From contig NZ_JUGR01000001.1 in the NCBI RefSeq assembly GCF_000800015.1, positions 868,001-932,000 on the forward strand: a stretch of DNA of 64,000 nt. Direction: 5' to 3'. Position numbers and translations under genes: made by a program. Shown here piece after piece: positions 1 to 9,391 of the stretch. Source of the DNA: Terriglobus sp. TAA 43. Its GTDB lineage: Bacteria; Acidobacteriota; Terriglobia; Terriglobales; Acidobacteriaceae. The notes under the pieces were generated by a model, which did no database searches, was not told the DNA's origin, and was given only the letters and a program-made list of their open reading frames with translations. Numbering within the stretch: position 1 is the stretch's first letter; every line of letters starts with the position of its first letter.

Positions 1-702
1 GAGCGCCAGAACTTCGCTTGCAGGCGTGGTTGCGGGAACTACCGTTACACGGCAGTTTTCGCGCGCCAGCATACGCAGAATGTTCTGCTTGATACCGAAG
101 TCATACGCAACGACATGCATTTCGCGTCCGCCATCAATGGCTGCCGGAAGGAACTTGTCGCCGGTTTCATTGCGCTCTGTCGCCGCGGACCATTCGTAGG
201 TCTGCTTTGTGGTGACTTTGCTGGCAAGATCCGTGCCGTCCATCTTGGGGATGGAACGCGCCTTCACCACGAGAGCATCCGTGTCGACGACAGCGTCCTT
301 CTCGAAGGTGGCGATGACACCACGCATCACGCCGTTGGCGCGAAGATGACGAACGATGGCGCGCGTGTCCACGTCAGCAATGACGGGAACGCTGTTCTTT
401 TCCAGGTACTCGTCTGTGACTTGGGTGGAACGCCAGTTGGACGACACCGGAGAGAACTCACGAACTACGAGACCTTCGATATAGGGCTTCGTGCTTTCGT
501 CGTCGCTCGGGGTGGTGCCGTAGTTTCCGATTTGTGGATTGGTGAGAACGACAATCTGCCCGGCGTAGGAGGGATCTGTAAAGATCTCCTGATAACCGGT
601 CAATGCAGTATTGAAAACGACTTCCCCGACGCGTTCGGCTGGGGCGCCGAAGCCTTTTCCGCGGAAGATGCGCCCGTCTTCGAGCGCTAAAATGGCTTGC
701 AT
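1..702 (-). CDS. carA: Carbamoyl-phosphate synthase small subunit, partial (3' end beyond window)
   Basis: Glutamine amidotransferase subunit that supplies ammonia to the large subunit for carbamoyl phosphate, feeding pyrimidine and arginine synthesis in the cytoplasm. The reverse strand translates from ATG at 702 ([19 protein letters not shown]) with the family's conserved N-terminal domain, including [20 protein letters not shown] and TNPQIGNYG. It then enters the amidotransferase domain ([19 protein letters not shown]) before running off the left edge at about codon 234 of an expected 370-380, so the catalytic Cys/His are not visible. A GGAGAGG ribosome-binding site lies just upstream of the ATG. 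It is divergent from the histidine kinase at 852. The identification is firm; the missing part cannot be judged. Confidence 0.95.
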   Translation of the reverse strand, partial: MQAILALEDGRIFRGKGFGAPAERVGEVVFNTALTGYQEIFTDPSYAGQIVVLTNPQIGNYGTTPSDDESTKPYIEGLVVREFSPVSSNWRSTQVTDEYLEKNSVPVIADVDTRAIVRHLRANGVMRGVIATFEKDAVVDTDALVVKARSIPKMDGTDLASKVTTKQTYEWSAATERNETGDKFLPAAIDGGREMHVVAYDFGIKQNILRMLARENCRVTVVPATTPASEVLAL

Positions 703-851
703 TGCCTCTCCAAAGGAGTGGATTCAATCGATTCTACCAGTCTTTAGCCTCGGAACCAACTCGCACCGCTCTTTTGCCGGAAAAGCCGCGCCACACATCT
801 GGCAAACTCAGTCCTGCATCTCAACCTAGTGGAAAGACCTCCCCTGAAACG

Positions 852-2495
852 ATGCCGATTCGCCCAATTCCTTCGTCGGTGACAGACGACTCGCACCAAA
901 GCCATCTGCTGGACCGCGTGCGTCTTCTCGCGGAAATTGACGAGGCTGCGCGCCGTCTTCTTTCGCCAGAGGAAATTGTTCTTCGCTCTGCCACGCTGCT
1001 GGGCGAATTCCTGCGAGTGAATCGCTGCGCTTTTGCCGATGTGGAAGAAGACGAAGACACGTTCAACCTGACCGGCAACTACCTGAACGGTGTGCGAACC
1101 ATTGTGGGGCGTTATACGTTCCATGATTTTTCGCTGGAGTGCCTGCGATGCATGCGGGCAGGCGAGCCTTACGTGGTCTACGACAGCGAGGAAGACTGGA
1201 GCACGCAGGCTGTGCTGGAGGCTTTCCGTGCACCGCAGATTCGTTCGGTGATCTGCGTCTCAGTCAAACGCGGCGGCGTGCTGCTGGCTGCTATGGCTCT
1301 TCACTGCAAGGAGCCGCGTGTCTGGACCGCGGATGAAATCGCGCTACTGCAGGCTGTTGCGAATCGCGTGTGGGAGTCGATCATCCGCATCCGCAGCGAC
1401 AGAAGAGCAGTCGAAGCTCGCGAAGTATTGAACATGGCCCTGGAGGCCGGACACGCAGGTGTTTTCGACTGGAGCATCCAGGATGATCGCATTACGTGGT
1501 CTCCGCAATTGGAAGCACTGTACGGTGTGCCGACCGGCACTTTTGAGGGTAGCTTTTCAGACTGGTCGCGCCGTGTTGTTCCGGAGGATGCGGAACGAGT
1601 CAAGCATGAGATCGCGACCGTCATGCAAATGCAGCAACGCGATTTTGGTTACGATTTCCGCGCCTGCCTGCCTGATGGGACACAGCGATGGCTGCATGGA
1701 CAGGCTCGTTTTCTGTATGCGTACGATGGCACGCCGCTGCGCATGATCGGCATTAACATCGACATCCACGAACGGAGACAGGCGGAACTGGCTCTGCTGG
1801 AAAACGAGAAACTGGCCGCAGTGGGCAGATTGGCAGCTTCCATTGCGCACGAGATCAACAATCCCCTGGAGTCCATTACCAACCTGCTTTACCTATCGCA
1901 GCATAGCGATGACATCACGGAGATCCAGCACTATCTACAGACCGCGGAGAAGGAACTCTCACGTGTTTCTGTTATCAGCGCGCAGACCCTGCGCTTTTAC
2001 AAGCAATCCACCGCTCCACGGCGCGTGACGGTCCAGGAATTGTTTGAGAGTGTGATCTCTGTGCTGCAGGGGCGACTGTTCAAACACGGCGTGCAGTTAG
2101 AACAACGATGGTGTGCCGCTCAACCGGTTCGGTGCCTGGACGGTGAGATCCGGCAAGTGTTGGCCAATCTGATCACCAACGCCATTGATGCCCTGCCCGC
2201 CAACGGTGGCCGCATCTGTCTGCGTTCCCACGACGGGCAGGATCGCAAGGGCCGTAAGGGCGTGTACATCGTGGTGGCTGATACGGGAACCGGCATGCCT
2301 CCGCTGGTGCAGAGGCGCCTGTTCGATGCCTTCTTCACCACGAAGGGTGAAGAAGGAAACGGGCTGGGCCTTTGGGTGAGCAAGGAGATCGTGGATCGGC
2401 ATGAAGCCGTGCTGCGGCTTCGGAGCAGCCAGAAGCCCGACGCAAGCGGTACGGTCTTCCGCCTGTTTCTTCCTTTCACTTCGGCAGTTGGCTGA
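852..2495 (+). CDS. GAF-PAS sensor histidine kinase
   Basis: Probably soluble sensor kinase of 547 residues; no transmembrane segment is visible. In order: a GAF-like domain (about residues 25-185), a PAS_3-like domain with PAC tail (about 195-315, ending IGINIDIHERRQAE), a HisKA dimerisation helix with the phospho-acceptor His near residue 333 in IAHEINNPLES, and an HATPase_c domain with N box (NLITNAIDAL), G1 box (VADTGTGMP) and G2 region (GLGLWVSKEIV). The reading frame is open back to 702, but that would overlap the carA start and encode a low-complexity leader, so the ATG at 852 is preferred, although its ribosome-binding site is weak. No response regulator is adjacent, so the partner and signal are unknown. 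Confidence 0.85.
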   Translation: MPIRPIPSSVTDDSHQSHLLDRVRLLAEIDEAARRLLSPEEIVLRSATLLGEFLRVNRCAFADVEEDEDTFNLTGNYLNGVRTIVGRYTFHDFSLECLRCMRAGEPYVVYDSEEDWSTQAVLEAFRAPQIRSVICVSVKRGGVLLAAMALHCKEPRVWTADEIALLQAVANRVWESIIRIRSDRRAVEAREVLNMALEAGHAGVFDWSIQDDRITWSPQLEALYGVPTGTFEGSFSDWSRRVVPEDAERVKHEIATVMQMQQRDFGYDFRACLPDGTQRWLHGQARFLYAYDGTPLRMIGINIDIHERRQAELALLENEKLAAVGRLAASIAHEINNPLESITNLLYLSQHSDDITEIQHYLQTAEKELSRVSVISAQTLRFYKQSTAPRRVTVQELFESVISVLQGRLFKHGVQLEQRWCAAQPVRCLDGEIRQVLANLITNAIDALPANGGRICLRSHDGQDRKGRKGVYIVVADTGTGMPPLVQRRLFDAFFTTKGEEGNGLGLWVSKEIVDRHEAVLRLRSSQKPDASGTVFRLFLPFTSAVG

Positions 2496-2546
2496 TTCTT
2501 TCGGAGTGCCTTGCAGAGCAGACCTCGCCGCTGCAACACTGTTCAG

Positions 2547-3341
2547 GTGAACATTCTTTTCGTAGGCGACGTCTTTGGCTCGGCGGGCCGCCGTATTGTC
2601 GCCGAACACATCGGCCATGTGCTTGAATCCAACGCTGTCGACCTTTGCATCATCAATGGCGAAAACGCTGCCGGCGGGTTCGGTCTAACACCTCCCATCG
2701 CCGATGAACTCTTCGATCTGGGCGCGCATGTCATCACCACGGGCAACCACTTCTGGGACAAGAAAGAGCTTCTGGATTACCTCAAGGTCCCGGTGGATTC
2801 GCACGACCGTCCTCGCCGCATCCTGCGCCCCGCGAATTTCGCCCCGAAGACGCCGGGGTTTGGCGTGTACGAAGGCGCGCTGCCCAACGGGCAAGCCTAT
2901 GCCGTGGTGAACCTGCAAGGCCGCGTATTCATGTCGCAGAACGATGATCCGTTCCGCAAAGCAGACGAGCTACTGAACGGTATCCGCAGCCGCGTGATCT
3001 TTGTCGATTTTCACGCCGAAGCCACCAGCGAAAAGATCGCGCTGGGATGGTATCTGGATGGCCGCGTTACTGCCGTTATCGGCACGCACACCCACGTTCC
3101 CACGGCGGATGAACGTGTTCTTCCCAGCGGCACGGCCTACCAGACAGACACAGGCATGAGCGGGCCGTACGACTCTGTGATCGGCGTGGAACGGCAAGCA
3201 GTGATTGACCGCTTCCTGACCGGCCAACCAGCAAAGTTTGAGGCCGCCAGGGGAAACCCGAAGATGGCTGCGACGCTGGTCGAATGCGACGGCGCCACAG
3301 GCCGCGCCTATGGCATTCGTCGTATCCTGCTGGGCGAATAG
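2547..3341 (+). CDS. YmdB-like metallophosphoesterase (TIGR00282 family)
   Basis: 264-residue calcineurin-like phosphoesterase close to Bacillus YmdB, a 2',3'-cyclic-nucleotide phosphodiesterase. Metal-site motifs appear in the expected order: FVGDVFGSAGR near the start, INGENAAGGFGL, TTGNHFWDKKEL, FVDFHAEATSEK, and GTHTHVPTADERVLP. Length matches the family. I chose GTG at 2547 because homologues begin directly with the first beta strand (VNILFVGD). The frame is open to an ATG at 2511, which would add 12 residues without similarity, and neither start has a clear Shine-Dalgarno. The gene ends one base before the convergent gene at 3343. The cellular role in this organism is inferred only from family. 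Confidence 0.88.
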   Translation: MNILFVGDVFGSAGRRIVAEHIGHVLESNAVDLCIINGENAAGGFGLTPPIADELFDLGAHVITTGNHFWDKKELLDYLKVPVDSHDRPRRILRPANFAPKTPGFGVYEGALPNGQAYAVVNLQGRVFMSQNDDPFRKADELLNGIRSRVIFVDFHAEATSEKIALGWYLDGRVTAVIGTHTHVPTADERVLPSGTAYQTDTGMSGPYDSVIGVERQAVIDRFLTGQPAKFEAARGNPKMAATLVECDGATGRAYGIRRILLGE

Positions 3342-3342
3342 G

Positions 3343-3672
3343 TCAGCGTGCCTCTTCGAGAGCAAAGCGCCCCAACGGGATAGCTTCTGATACCCGTGGC
3401 TTGTTATCGAGAGGCGAGACGGGATACGAGTCTGACGTTCCGGTTGGGTAGCCATACACATTGCCGGTGCGCAGGTTGACGACGACCTTTCCAAGCACCT
3501 GGCCACCCTTTGCGATGCGAAGCATGTGAACGCCCGGCTCGATATAAAGCGGGTCAAATGAGTTGGCGTCGGCATGGACAGTAGCCGGTGCAATGTAAGG
3601 CCGTACAGCAAGCACCATGAGAGAACCTGCAATCAGGCCCAGCAGTACATTTGTCGCGCGATTGGTTGGCAT
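3343..3672 (-). CDS. Small membrane-anchored or secreted protein of unknown function
   Basis: 109 residues beginning MPTNRATNVLLGLIAGSLMV, with one hydrophobic N-terminal segment (about residues 8-30) that could be a signal peptide or anchor. A short soluble domain follows with VHMLRIAKGGQVLGKVVVNL and a Gly/Tyr/Pro stretch (TGNVYGYPTGTSDSYPVSP). I do not recognise a family. The C-terminal part mentions no catalytic motif. Downstream of the exported repeat protein at 3745-5049 on the same strand, separated by a 72-base gap that holds a strong stem-loop, so cotranscription is uncertain. Confidence 0.6.
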   Translation of the reverse strand: MPTNRATNVLLGLIAGSLMVLAVRPYIAPATVHADANSFDPLYIEPGVHMLRIAKGGQVLGKVVVNLRTGNVYGYPTGTSDSYPVSPLDNKPRVSEAIPLGRFALEEAR

Positions 3673-3697
3673 GAAACCATCCCTTTTTCTGCAATAG

Positions 3698-3725
3698 CGA
3701 GAGGCAGCCCGCAGGCTGCCTCTCG
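3698..3725. terminator. 12-bp GC-rich stem-loop between two reverse-strand genes
   Basis: CGAGAGGCAGCC and GGCTGCCTCTCG form a perfect 12-bp stem with a 4-base loop. It sits just past the stop of the gene at 3745-5049. No U-tract follows on either strand, so it may be an attenuating or RNA-stabilising hairpin rather than a classical intrinsic terminator. Confidence 0.5.
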
Positions 3726-3744
3726 TGGTTCTGCTGTATGCGTC

Positions 3745-5049
3745 CTAGCGACGGCGAGGAGCTGCCTTGTGCGCCGGAGCTGCCTTGGCAGCCGGCTTGG
3801 CAGCGGCCTTCTGTTCGATCTCGCCACCCGTCATGGTGATCATGAGGGGCTTTTGCGCGTACGAGTCAAAGGTTGCAACCACGTTGACGTCTGAACCGGC
3901 AGCCGGAGCTGTCTTCGGAGCTTCCTTCAGCGTGATCGTGAAGTCGGCAACCAAGGGATTCGCCTGCTTCGCGTCATCGGAAACAGCAAGCTGCAGGCTG
4001 GTGTCGGTGATGCTGACAACCTTACCCGGAACCTTGGTTTCCTTGCCCTTGAAGCCGTCAAACACCTTCTGTGCCTGATCTGCGGTGCCGTTCTGAATGA
4101 TGTATTCCACGTCAGCCAGAGCCAGCTTGGTTACATCGGGAGTGCTGTCCAGAACCTGCTTCACAGTGTCTGCAGGGGTGGGAGCGGGCTTAACGCTGGT
4201 GGCGAATTCCGGTGCCGGGAAGACGCTTGCTGCAGCAGCAGTCTTGACCGCGTCATAGCCATCTTCTGCGCCGTGGAACTTCTTGTAGCAGTAGGTTGCC
4301 AGCGGCTGGAAGGTGGGCTTGAACTGGTCCGGTGCGAAGGTCGCGGTGCGGGTCGCAAAGAACGTGCAGTTCAGGTAATCCGGCGGCGTGCTGGTGTAGT
4401 ACGCCTGAGCCAGGAAGTAGGTGTCCTGAAGGATTTGGCCGGGCTGGTGTGTAGCGGCCGGGTCAACCGACTTCAGTTCAGCGGTGTAAGCAGCAATTGC
4501 GCCTGCCGAGTCCTTCTTGGTCAGCGCATCGATACCGATGGCCGAGTAGAAGTAGGGTGTTACCTGCTTGGTGATGGCGGTCCAGTCTGCATCAGCGACA
4601 GCAGCAGGCTTGGTTACCTTCAGGCCCTTGCTGGCAGCGTCTGCAGCTTTGTCATAAGCAGCCTGCTTGGCGGCAGGATCCGTCGCGGAGTCACCCTGCG
4701 CCTTCAGAAGGCTGGTTTCCAGCGCCAGAGCGCGAATGTTGTTGGGATCCACGGCCAAGAGACGGTCCGCAGCCTCCAGGGCCTTGGGTGCGTTGTTGGA
4801 GCCGGCGTAACCCGCCAGCAACTGTTCAAGCACGGTACCCTTCACAGTGGACGCGGGGTACTTCGTCAGGAACGCCTCGGCTGCCGCGGCCTTGGTGGCG
4901 CCGTCGGTGGCCGTGATCACCTTCTGGTAATCCGCGTATTCGTCCTGCGAGAGTTGAGGTCCCTGTGCTGCCTGGGCAAACATCGGTGTCACAGCTACTG
5001 CGGAAACGCAGGAAACTGCCAGCATCGAGGCAAGAAATGCCTTCTTCAT
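3745..5049 (-). CDS. Exported TPR-like protein with Lys/Ala-rich tail
   Basis: 434 residues with a signal peptide (MKKAFLASMLAVSCVSAVAV ... AQAA) and therefore probably periplasmic. The body is Ala-rich and helical, with tetratricopeptide-like spacing (for example KALEAADRLLAVDPNNIRAL around residues 90-110). A beta-rich segment near residues 330-410 (KVVSITDTSLQLAVSDD, VNVVATFDSYAQKPLMITM) and a C-terminal tail of AKPAAKAAP-type repeats ending in RRR follow. The ATG at 5049 is preceded by GGGAGAG; an upstream in-frame ATG at 5085 would put charged residues before the signal peptide. Only a general scaffold or protein-interaction role can be suggested. Confidence 0.7.
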   Translation of the reverse strand: MKKAFLASMLAVSCVSAVAVTPMFAQAAQGPQLSQDEYADYQKVITATDGATKAAAAEAFLTKYPASTVKGTVLEQLLAGYAGSNNAPKALEAADRLLAVDPNNIRALALETSLLKAQGDSATDPAAKQAAYDKAADAASKGLKVTKPAAVADADWTAITKQVTPYFYSAIGIDALTKKDSAGAIAAYTAELKSVDPAATHQPGQILQDTYFLAQAYYTSTPPDYLNCTFFATRTATFAPDQFKPTFQPLATYCYKKFHGAEDGYDAVKTAAAASVFPAPEFATSVKPAPTPADTVKQVLDSTPDVTKLALADVEYIIQNGTADQAQKVFDGFKGKETKVPGKVVSITDTSLQLAVSDDAKQANPLVADFTITLKEAPKTAPAAGSDVNVVATFDSYAQKPLMITMTGGEIEQKAAAKPAAKAAPAHKAAPRRR

Positions 5050-5441
5050 CGAACTCTCCCTGTTCTTTTTTCGATCTGTATTCAATTCAGAGCACTACCG
5101 TGCTTCTGTAGGTCGCACAGGCTTGAATAGATGCAAGCAATGTATCAGGTGTAGGTATGCATTCTGAAGAACCCTCTTTAAACGTGTGTTGAATCACGCC
5201 TATTTTGACGCATGAGAATGCCGATTATCGAACCGGATTCGGAATATTGCTCCAGCTCCATCCATTTTGCCGAGCGATTTTGTTCGGGAGCCGAAATACA
5301 CCACATATACGAAGGCACCCCTTTCCGTTGCGTTTAGGGACCTCTTATCCACAAGATAGACCCTGTATCTCGCTTGATTCCGCCCCTGCAGACGCTTAGC
5401 CTCAAGTCAAACAGGAATACCGTCCAGAGAGGCGGTGTGTT
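5050..5441. other. Intergenic region without a recognised gene
   Basis: About 390 bases separate the divergent starts of the exported TPR-like protein and smc, so it must hold both promoters. Several short open frames cross it but none has a good ribosome-binding site or a recognisable product. I found no convincing -35/-10 pair, tRNA or riboswitch here. The left part is AT-richer than its surroundings. Confidence 0.5.
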
Positions 5442-5446
5442 GGAGG
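5442..5446 (+). promoter_or_regulatory. Ribosome-binding site that fixes the TTG start of smc
   Basis: GGAGG sits 7 bases ahead of the TTG at 5454, and the protein from that TTG (MLKLKRVQILGFKSF) starts exactly where SMC proteins normally start. No ATG or GTG is suitably placed. Confidence 0.8.
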
Positions 5447-5453
5447 TTCCCTT

Positions 5454-8400
5454 TTGCTCAAGCTCAAGCGCGTTCAGATTCTCGGTTTCAAGTCGTTCTG
5501 CGACCGTACGGACGTTCAGCTCAGCGGAAATGGCATTGCCGCCATCGTTGGTCCCAACGGCTGCGGCAAATCGAACATCTCCGACGCCATCACCTGGGTG
5601 CTGGGCGAACAGAGTGCCAAGAGCCTCCGCGGCATCAAGATGGAAGACGTCATCTTTGCCGGAACACGTGATCGCAAGCCCACCGGCATGGCCGAAGTAT
5701 CACTGACGCTGGTTGATCCTGATGTGTACGACGCCAGCGACAGCGGCGATGCCATCAGCATTGGGTCTGCAGGCAATCGTCCTGCAGAGCTGAACGATTG
5801 GGACGAACAGAGCGAACGCGACGTCCGCTCTGCCGATACCGCAGCCGCCATTGCTGAAGCGCAGCCCGGGCCGATACCGGTTGGTGAAGATTCAGAAGAA
5901 ATTGAAGTGGATGCCCCACAGAGCGCAACCGTCGATGAGAACGGTGAGCCTGTTGCTCCTGTTGTTCTGAAAATTCGTCGTCGCAAATTTAACCGCGCTC
6001 CAGTACGTGCGGGTGAAATCACCATCACGCGCCGCCTGTTCCGTTCGGGTGAATCGGAGTATTTGCTAAACGGCAAGATCTGCCGTCTGCGCGACATTCA
6101 GGACATCTTCTTCGGCACGGGTCTTTCGGGCGAAAACTACGCCATCATTGGGCAGGAACGCATCGGTCAGTTGCTGTCGTCGAAGCCGCTGGATCGCCGC
6201 TCCATTCTGGAAGAGGCTGCGGGCATCACGCGTTTCAAGACGAAGAAGCGTCTTGCAGAACTGCGACTCGAAGCCAGCAAGCAGAACCTGGCCCGCGTGG
6301 ATGACATCTTCGACGAAGTGACGCGACAGATGGGTTCACTGAAGCGTCAGGCTGCGAAGGCCGAACGCTATGGTCAGATTCGCGATGAACTGCGCGGCAA
6401 GCTGCGCATTGTTCTCCGCTCGCGCTTATCGCAGCATGACGAAGATCGCAATGCCTCGGAAACAACGATTGCCAAGTTGACCGAGACGATTGATACCCAG
6501 GCTGCTTCACTGGAAGCACTGGACGCGGAGCATACTGCAAGCGTCACGCGCGGCTATGAGTTGGATGAAGAGATCCGTGTGGCACAGGGGCGCACCAACG
6601 AGACGCGCATTGAACTGGAGCGCGCGACATCGCGCATTGCCAGCAATCACGATCGCATCCACGATCTTGCTGCACGCATTGCCAGCGGCACCGATGAACT
6701 GGCGCAGTTGAAGCACCAGATGGAAGGGCTGGCCGCGGATCGCGAAGGTCTGCAGAAATTTCTTGAAACAGCGACTGCCGATACGGAAGAAGCTCGCCAC
6801 ACGGCCCAGGATCGTCAGCAGGAAGCAAATGAAGCGCAGGCTCAGGTGAACTCGGCTGACCGCGATGCGCAACAGGGACGCCATCATTCCATGCAGTTGA
6901 TGCAACGCATCAGCAATGTGCATCGTGAGGAGGCACAGGCGGCGGAGTCACTTGCCGGGCTTGAGCGCGAAGCGCAGCGACTCGTGTCAGAGAGCGAACA
7001 GGCCAAGGCCGAACTGGATGCGCTGGGTAAACAGCGTGGCCAGGTGAGCATGAGCTTTGAATCCATCACCGATCGCCTGAAGCGGCTTGAGGCAGAGATT
7101 GCGGAGTTCCGCATTGAGCTGAGCAACAAGCGGAACGAAGAGATGGAGATGCGCCGCAAGGGTGATCATTTGCGTGCGGAAGCAGCTACGCTGACGGGTC
7201 GTCGCAATTCACTGGAAGCACTTATTCGCGACCACAGCTACTCCAGTGACACGGTGAAGAAGCTATTCAAGGCGAACGATATTGCCAGCACTGTTGCACC
7301 GGTGGGAACACTCGCAGACTTTCTGGAAGTGGAGGACAAGTACGGCCTGGTTGTCGACGAATTCCTCAAAGACGAGCTGAACTATGTCGTCGTAAAGAAC
7401 TGGAATTCAGCGGATGCAGGCATTGGCCTGTTGAAGACCTCCGTCGATGGGCGTGCCACCTTCCTGGTCCATGAAGACCATGCACCTACCTACATGGACG
7501 GCATGCAGAGCCGCGTCAACGGCGATCTGCGTGGAGCGCGTCCCCTGAAGGACTTCATCAAGGTGCAGAATGGTTTTGGCCGTTCGCTGGAAGTGATTCT
7601 GCCGAAGCTGCGCGAAGGCTACATTGCACCGGATGCAGATGCGGCACGTGAACTTGCGGTCACGAATCCTGAAGCGTTCTTCCTTGCGCCAACGGGAGAA
7701 ATCTTCCACAACCTGACTGTCACGGGCGGCAAAGCACGTTCCGGTGGCCCGCTTGCATTGAAGCAGGAATTGCGTGAGATTCAGGTAAAGCTGGAAGGCG
7801 TGCAAGCAGAGCTGTCGCAGAGCGAGGTTGGCGTTGCGGCGCTGACGCGCGACATTCACGACCTGCAACAGATCATTGAAGTAAAGAGCAACGAACGTCG
7901 TGATGCGGAGCGTGAAGCCGCCAACAGCGGCGCTGCGCTGCGCCAGATGGAATCAGAAGCTGCGCGCATTGAGCGTCGTCTTGCGGACTGGTCGCTGCAC
8001 ACGGAGCGCAATCGCGATGCGCGCGCACAGCGACAGGAGCTGATCGAGCGCAAGCAGGCCGAAGCCGCGCAGTTGACTGCTGAGCGTGAAGCGATTGAGG
8101 TACGCATCAACGAAGCGATGCTGCGTACCGATGATCTGCGTCGTGCACGTGAAGAAGCGCAGTCTGCCGCTGCTGCTGCCGCTGCTGCACTTGCAGGATT
8201 GGAAGAGCGTCGTCGCAATGCTTCTGCAAACTTCGAGCAGAACGAGCGTATGCGCAATACCACGCAGCAACGCATTCATCATCTGGAAGGTCAGAATGCA
8301 GGCGCCACAGCGGAACAAGCTCGTCGTGAAGAAGAGACTGTCGCGCTGCAGGCACAGCAGGAAGAACTGACCGCACAGCGCGAACAACTGAATGCCGAGG

Positions 8401-9311
8401 CCAATCGCCTGACGGCGGAAGCCTCCGCTCTGCGTGCTCAGATTGCAGAGAAGAACAACACACTTCGCACACTGCGTACGGAGATCGACGGTCTGCGCGA
8501 ACAGCGCGCCACGTTGCAGGCGAAGATTGCACGACTTTCGAGCGAGATTGAACATCTTGAAGCCCAGTCGCTGAATGATCTGAATGTGCCTGCGGAAGAG
8601 TTGCGTGCGGACACCACCATTGAAGCCATCACGTCCGAAGCGCTCGACGCTGCGGAAGAAGACACGCGTTCGCTCAAGGGCAAGCTGGAAGCGATGGGCC
8701 CGGTGAACATGATGGCGCTGGAAGAGTTTGCCGAAGCAGAGCAGCGTCACGGCTTCCTGGAAGCGCAGCGCAAGGACTTGCTGGACGCGATCGAAAACAC
8801 CCAGAATTCCATCAAGGAAATCGACGAAATCAGTAAGACGAAGTTCGACGAAGCCTTCGCCATCATCAACAAGAACTTCTCCGACATGTTCGTGAAGCTC
8901 TTCGGTGGCGGACAGGCGCTGATGAAGCTTACCGACGAGTCGAACTCTGCGGAAAGCGGCATTGATCTGATTGCATCGCCTCCGGGCAAGAAGCTGCAGA
9001 ACGTGCTGCTGCTCTCCGGTGGAGAGAAAGCCCTCACTGCCCTGTCGCTGCTGGTTGGTATCTTCCAGTTCCAGCCCAGCCCGTTCTGCGTGTTGGACGA
9101 AGTCGATGCACCGCTCGACGAAACCAACGTGGGCCGCTTCGCACGCCTGATCCACGAAATGAGCAAGGAGACTCAGTTCGTGGTCATCACCCACCACAAG
9201 CGCACGATGAGCGAAGCCGACGTGATCTACGGCGTCACTATGCAGGAGCCCGGCGTGAGCAAAATCGTCAGCGTAAATCTCAACAAGGCGGAACGGCGAG
9301 CGGTAGCGTAG
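5454..9311 (+). CDS. smc: Chromosome segregation ATPase SMC with an insert in the N-terminal head
   Basis: 1285-residue structural-maintenance-of-chromosomes ATPase that compacts and segregates DNA with ScpA/ScpB. Visible: Walker A GPNGCGKS (residues 33-40), conserved YAIIGQERIGQLL, long coiled-coil arms (about 260-580 and 750-1110), a hinge (about 590-740, with VAPVGTLADFLEVEDKYG), ABC signature LSGGEK (1187-1192) and Walker B VLDEVDAP (D1215/E1216). The start is TTG with a strong GGAGG. Between strands of the N-terminal head, residues about 89-186 form an Asp/Glu/Ser-rich insert that Bacillus-type SMC lacks. Both catalytic halves are intact, so activity is expected. A strong hairpin follows the stop, and no scp genes are adjacent. 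Confidence 0.97.
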   Translation: MLKLKRVQILGFKSFCDRTDVQLSGNGIAAIVGPNGCGKSNISDAITWVLGEQSAKSLRGIKMEDVIFAGTRDRKPTGMAEVSLTLVDPDVYDASDSGDAISIGSAGNRPAELNDWDEQSERDVRSADTAAAIAEAQPGPIPVGEDSEEIEVDAPQSATVDENGEPVAPVVLKIRRRKFNRAPVRAGEITITRRLFRSGESEYLLNGKICRLRDIQDIFFGTGLSGENYAIIGQERIGQLLSSKPLDRRSILEEAAGITRFKTKKRLAELRLEASKQNLARVDDIFDEVTRQMGSLKRQAAKAERYGQIRDELRGKLRIVLRSRLSQHDEDRNASETTIAKLTETIDTQAASLEALDAEHTASVTRGYELDEEIRVAQGRTNETRIELERATSRIASNHDRIHDLAARIASGTDELAQLKHQMEGLAADREGLQKFLETATADTEEARHTAQDRQQEANEAQAQVNSADRDAQQGRHHSMQLMQRISNVHREEAQAAESLAGLEREAQRLVSESEQAKAELDALGKQRGQVSMSFESITDRLKRLEAEIAEFRIELSNKRNEEMEMRRKGDHLRAEAATLTGRRNSLEALIRDHSYSSDTVKKLFKANDIASTVAPVGTLADFLEVEDKYGLVVDEFLKDELNYVVVKNWNSADAGIGLLKTSVDGRATFLVHEDHAPTYMDGMQSRVNGDLRGARPLKDFIKVQNGFGRSLEVILPKLREGYIAPDADAARELAVTNPEAFFLAPTGEIFHNLTVTGGKARSGGPLALKQELREIQVKLEGVQAELSQSEVGVAALTRDIHDLQQIIEVKSNERRDAEREAANSGAALRQMESEAARIERRLADWSLHTERNRDARAQRQELIERKQAEAAQLTAEREAIEVRINEAMLRTDDLRRAREEAQSAAAAAAAALAGLEERRRNASANFEQNERMRNTTQQRIHHLEGQNAGATAEQARREEETVALQAQQEELTAQREQLNAEANRLTAEASALRAQIAEKNNTLRTLRTEIDGLREQRATLQAKIARLSSEIEHLEAQSLNDLNVPAEELRADTTIEAITSEALDAAEEDTRSLKGKLEAMGPVNMMALEEFAEAEQRHGFLEAQRKDLLDAIENTQNSIKEIDEISKTKFDEAFAIINKNFSDMFVKLFGGGQALMKLTDESNSAESGIDLIASPPGKKLQNVLLLSGGEKALTALSLLVGIFQFQPSPFCVLDEVDAPLDETNVGRFARLIHEMSKETQFVVITHHKRTMSEADVIYGVTMQEPGVSKIVSVNLNKAERRAVA

Positions 9312-9342
9312 GTTCCATCGTTTACAGAAACCCAAATCATCG

Positions 9343-9369
9343 AAGGGGCCCAGCTAAGCTGGGCCCCTT
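9343..9369. terminator. Bidirectional hairpin terminator between smc and the FAD monooxygenase
   Basis: AAGGGGCCCAG and CTGGGCCCCTT form a perfect GC-rich stem around a five-base loop, placed between the two convergent stop codons. The A/T-flanked stem can serve both strands. Confidence 0.8.
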
Positions 9370-9391
9370 CACACTTATGCGCATCACCGCT

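Noticed and set aside
702-851. 50-codon N-terminal extension of the GAF-PAS kinase
   Set aside because: It overlaps the carA start and lacks sense; the ATG at 852 precedes the first plausible domain.
4273-5130. 285-residue forward frame opposite the exported TPR-like gene
   Set aside because: It overlaps a gene with a clear signal peptide and ribosome-binding site; composition is Gly/Val/Arg-rich shadow.
7953-9335. 460-residue open frame on the reverse strand of smc
   Set aside because: It is a shadow of the GC-biased smc coiled-coil codons; its product has Cys/Leu/Arg-rich, family-less composition and no ribosome-binding site.
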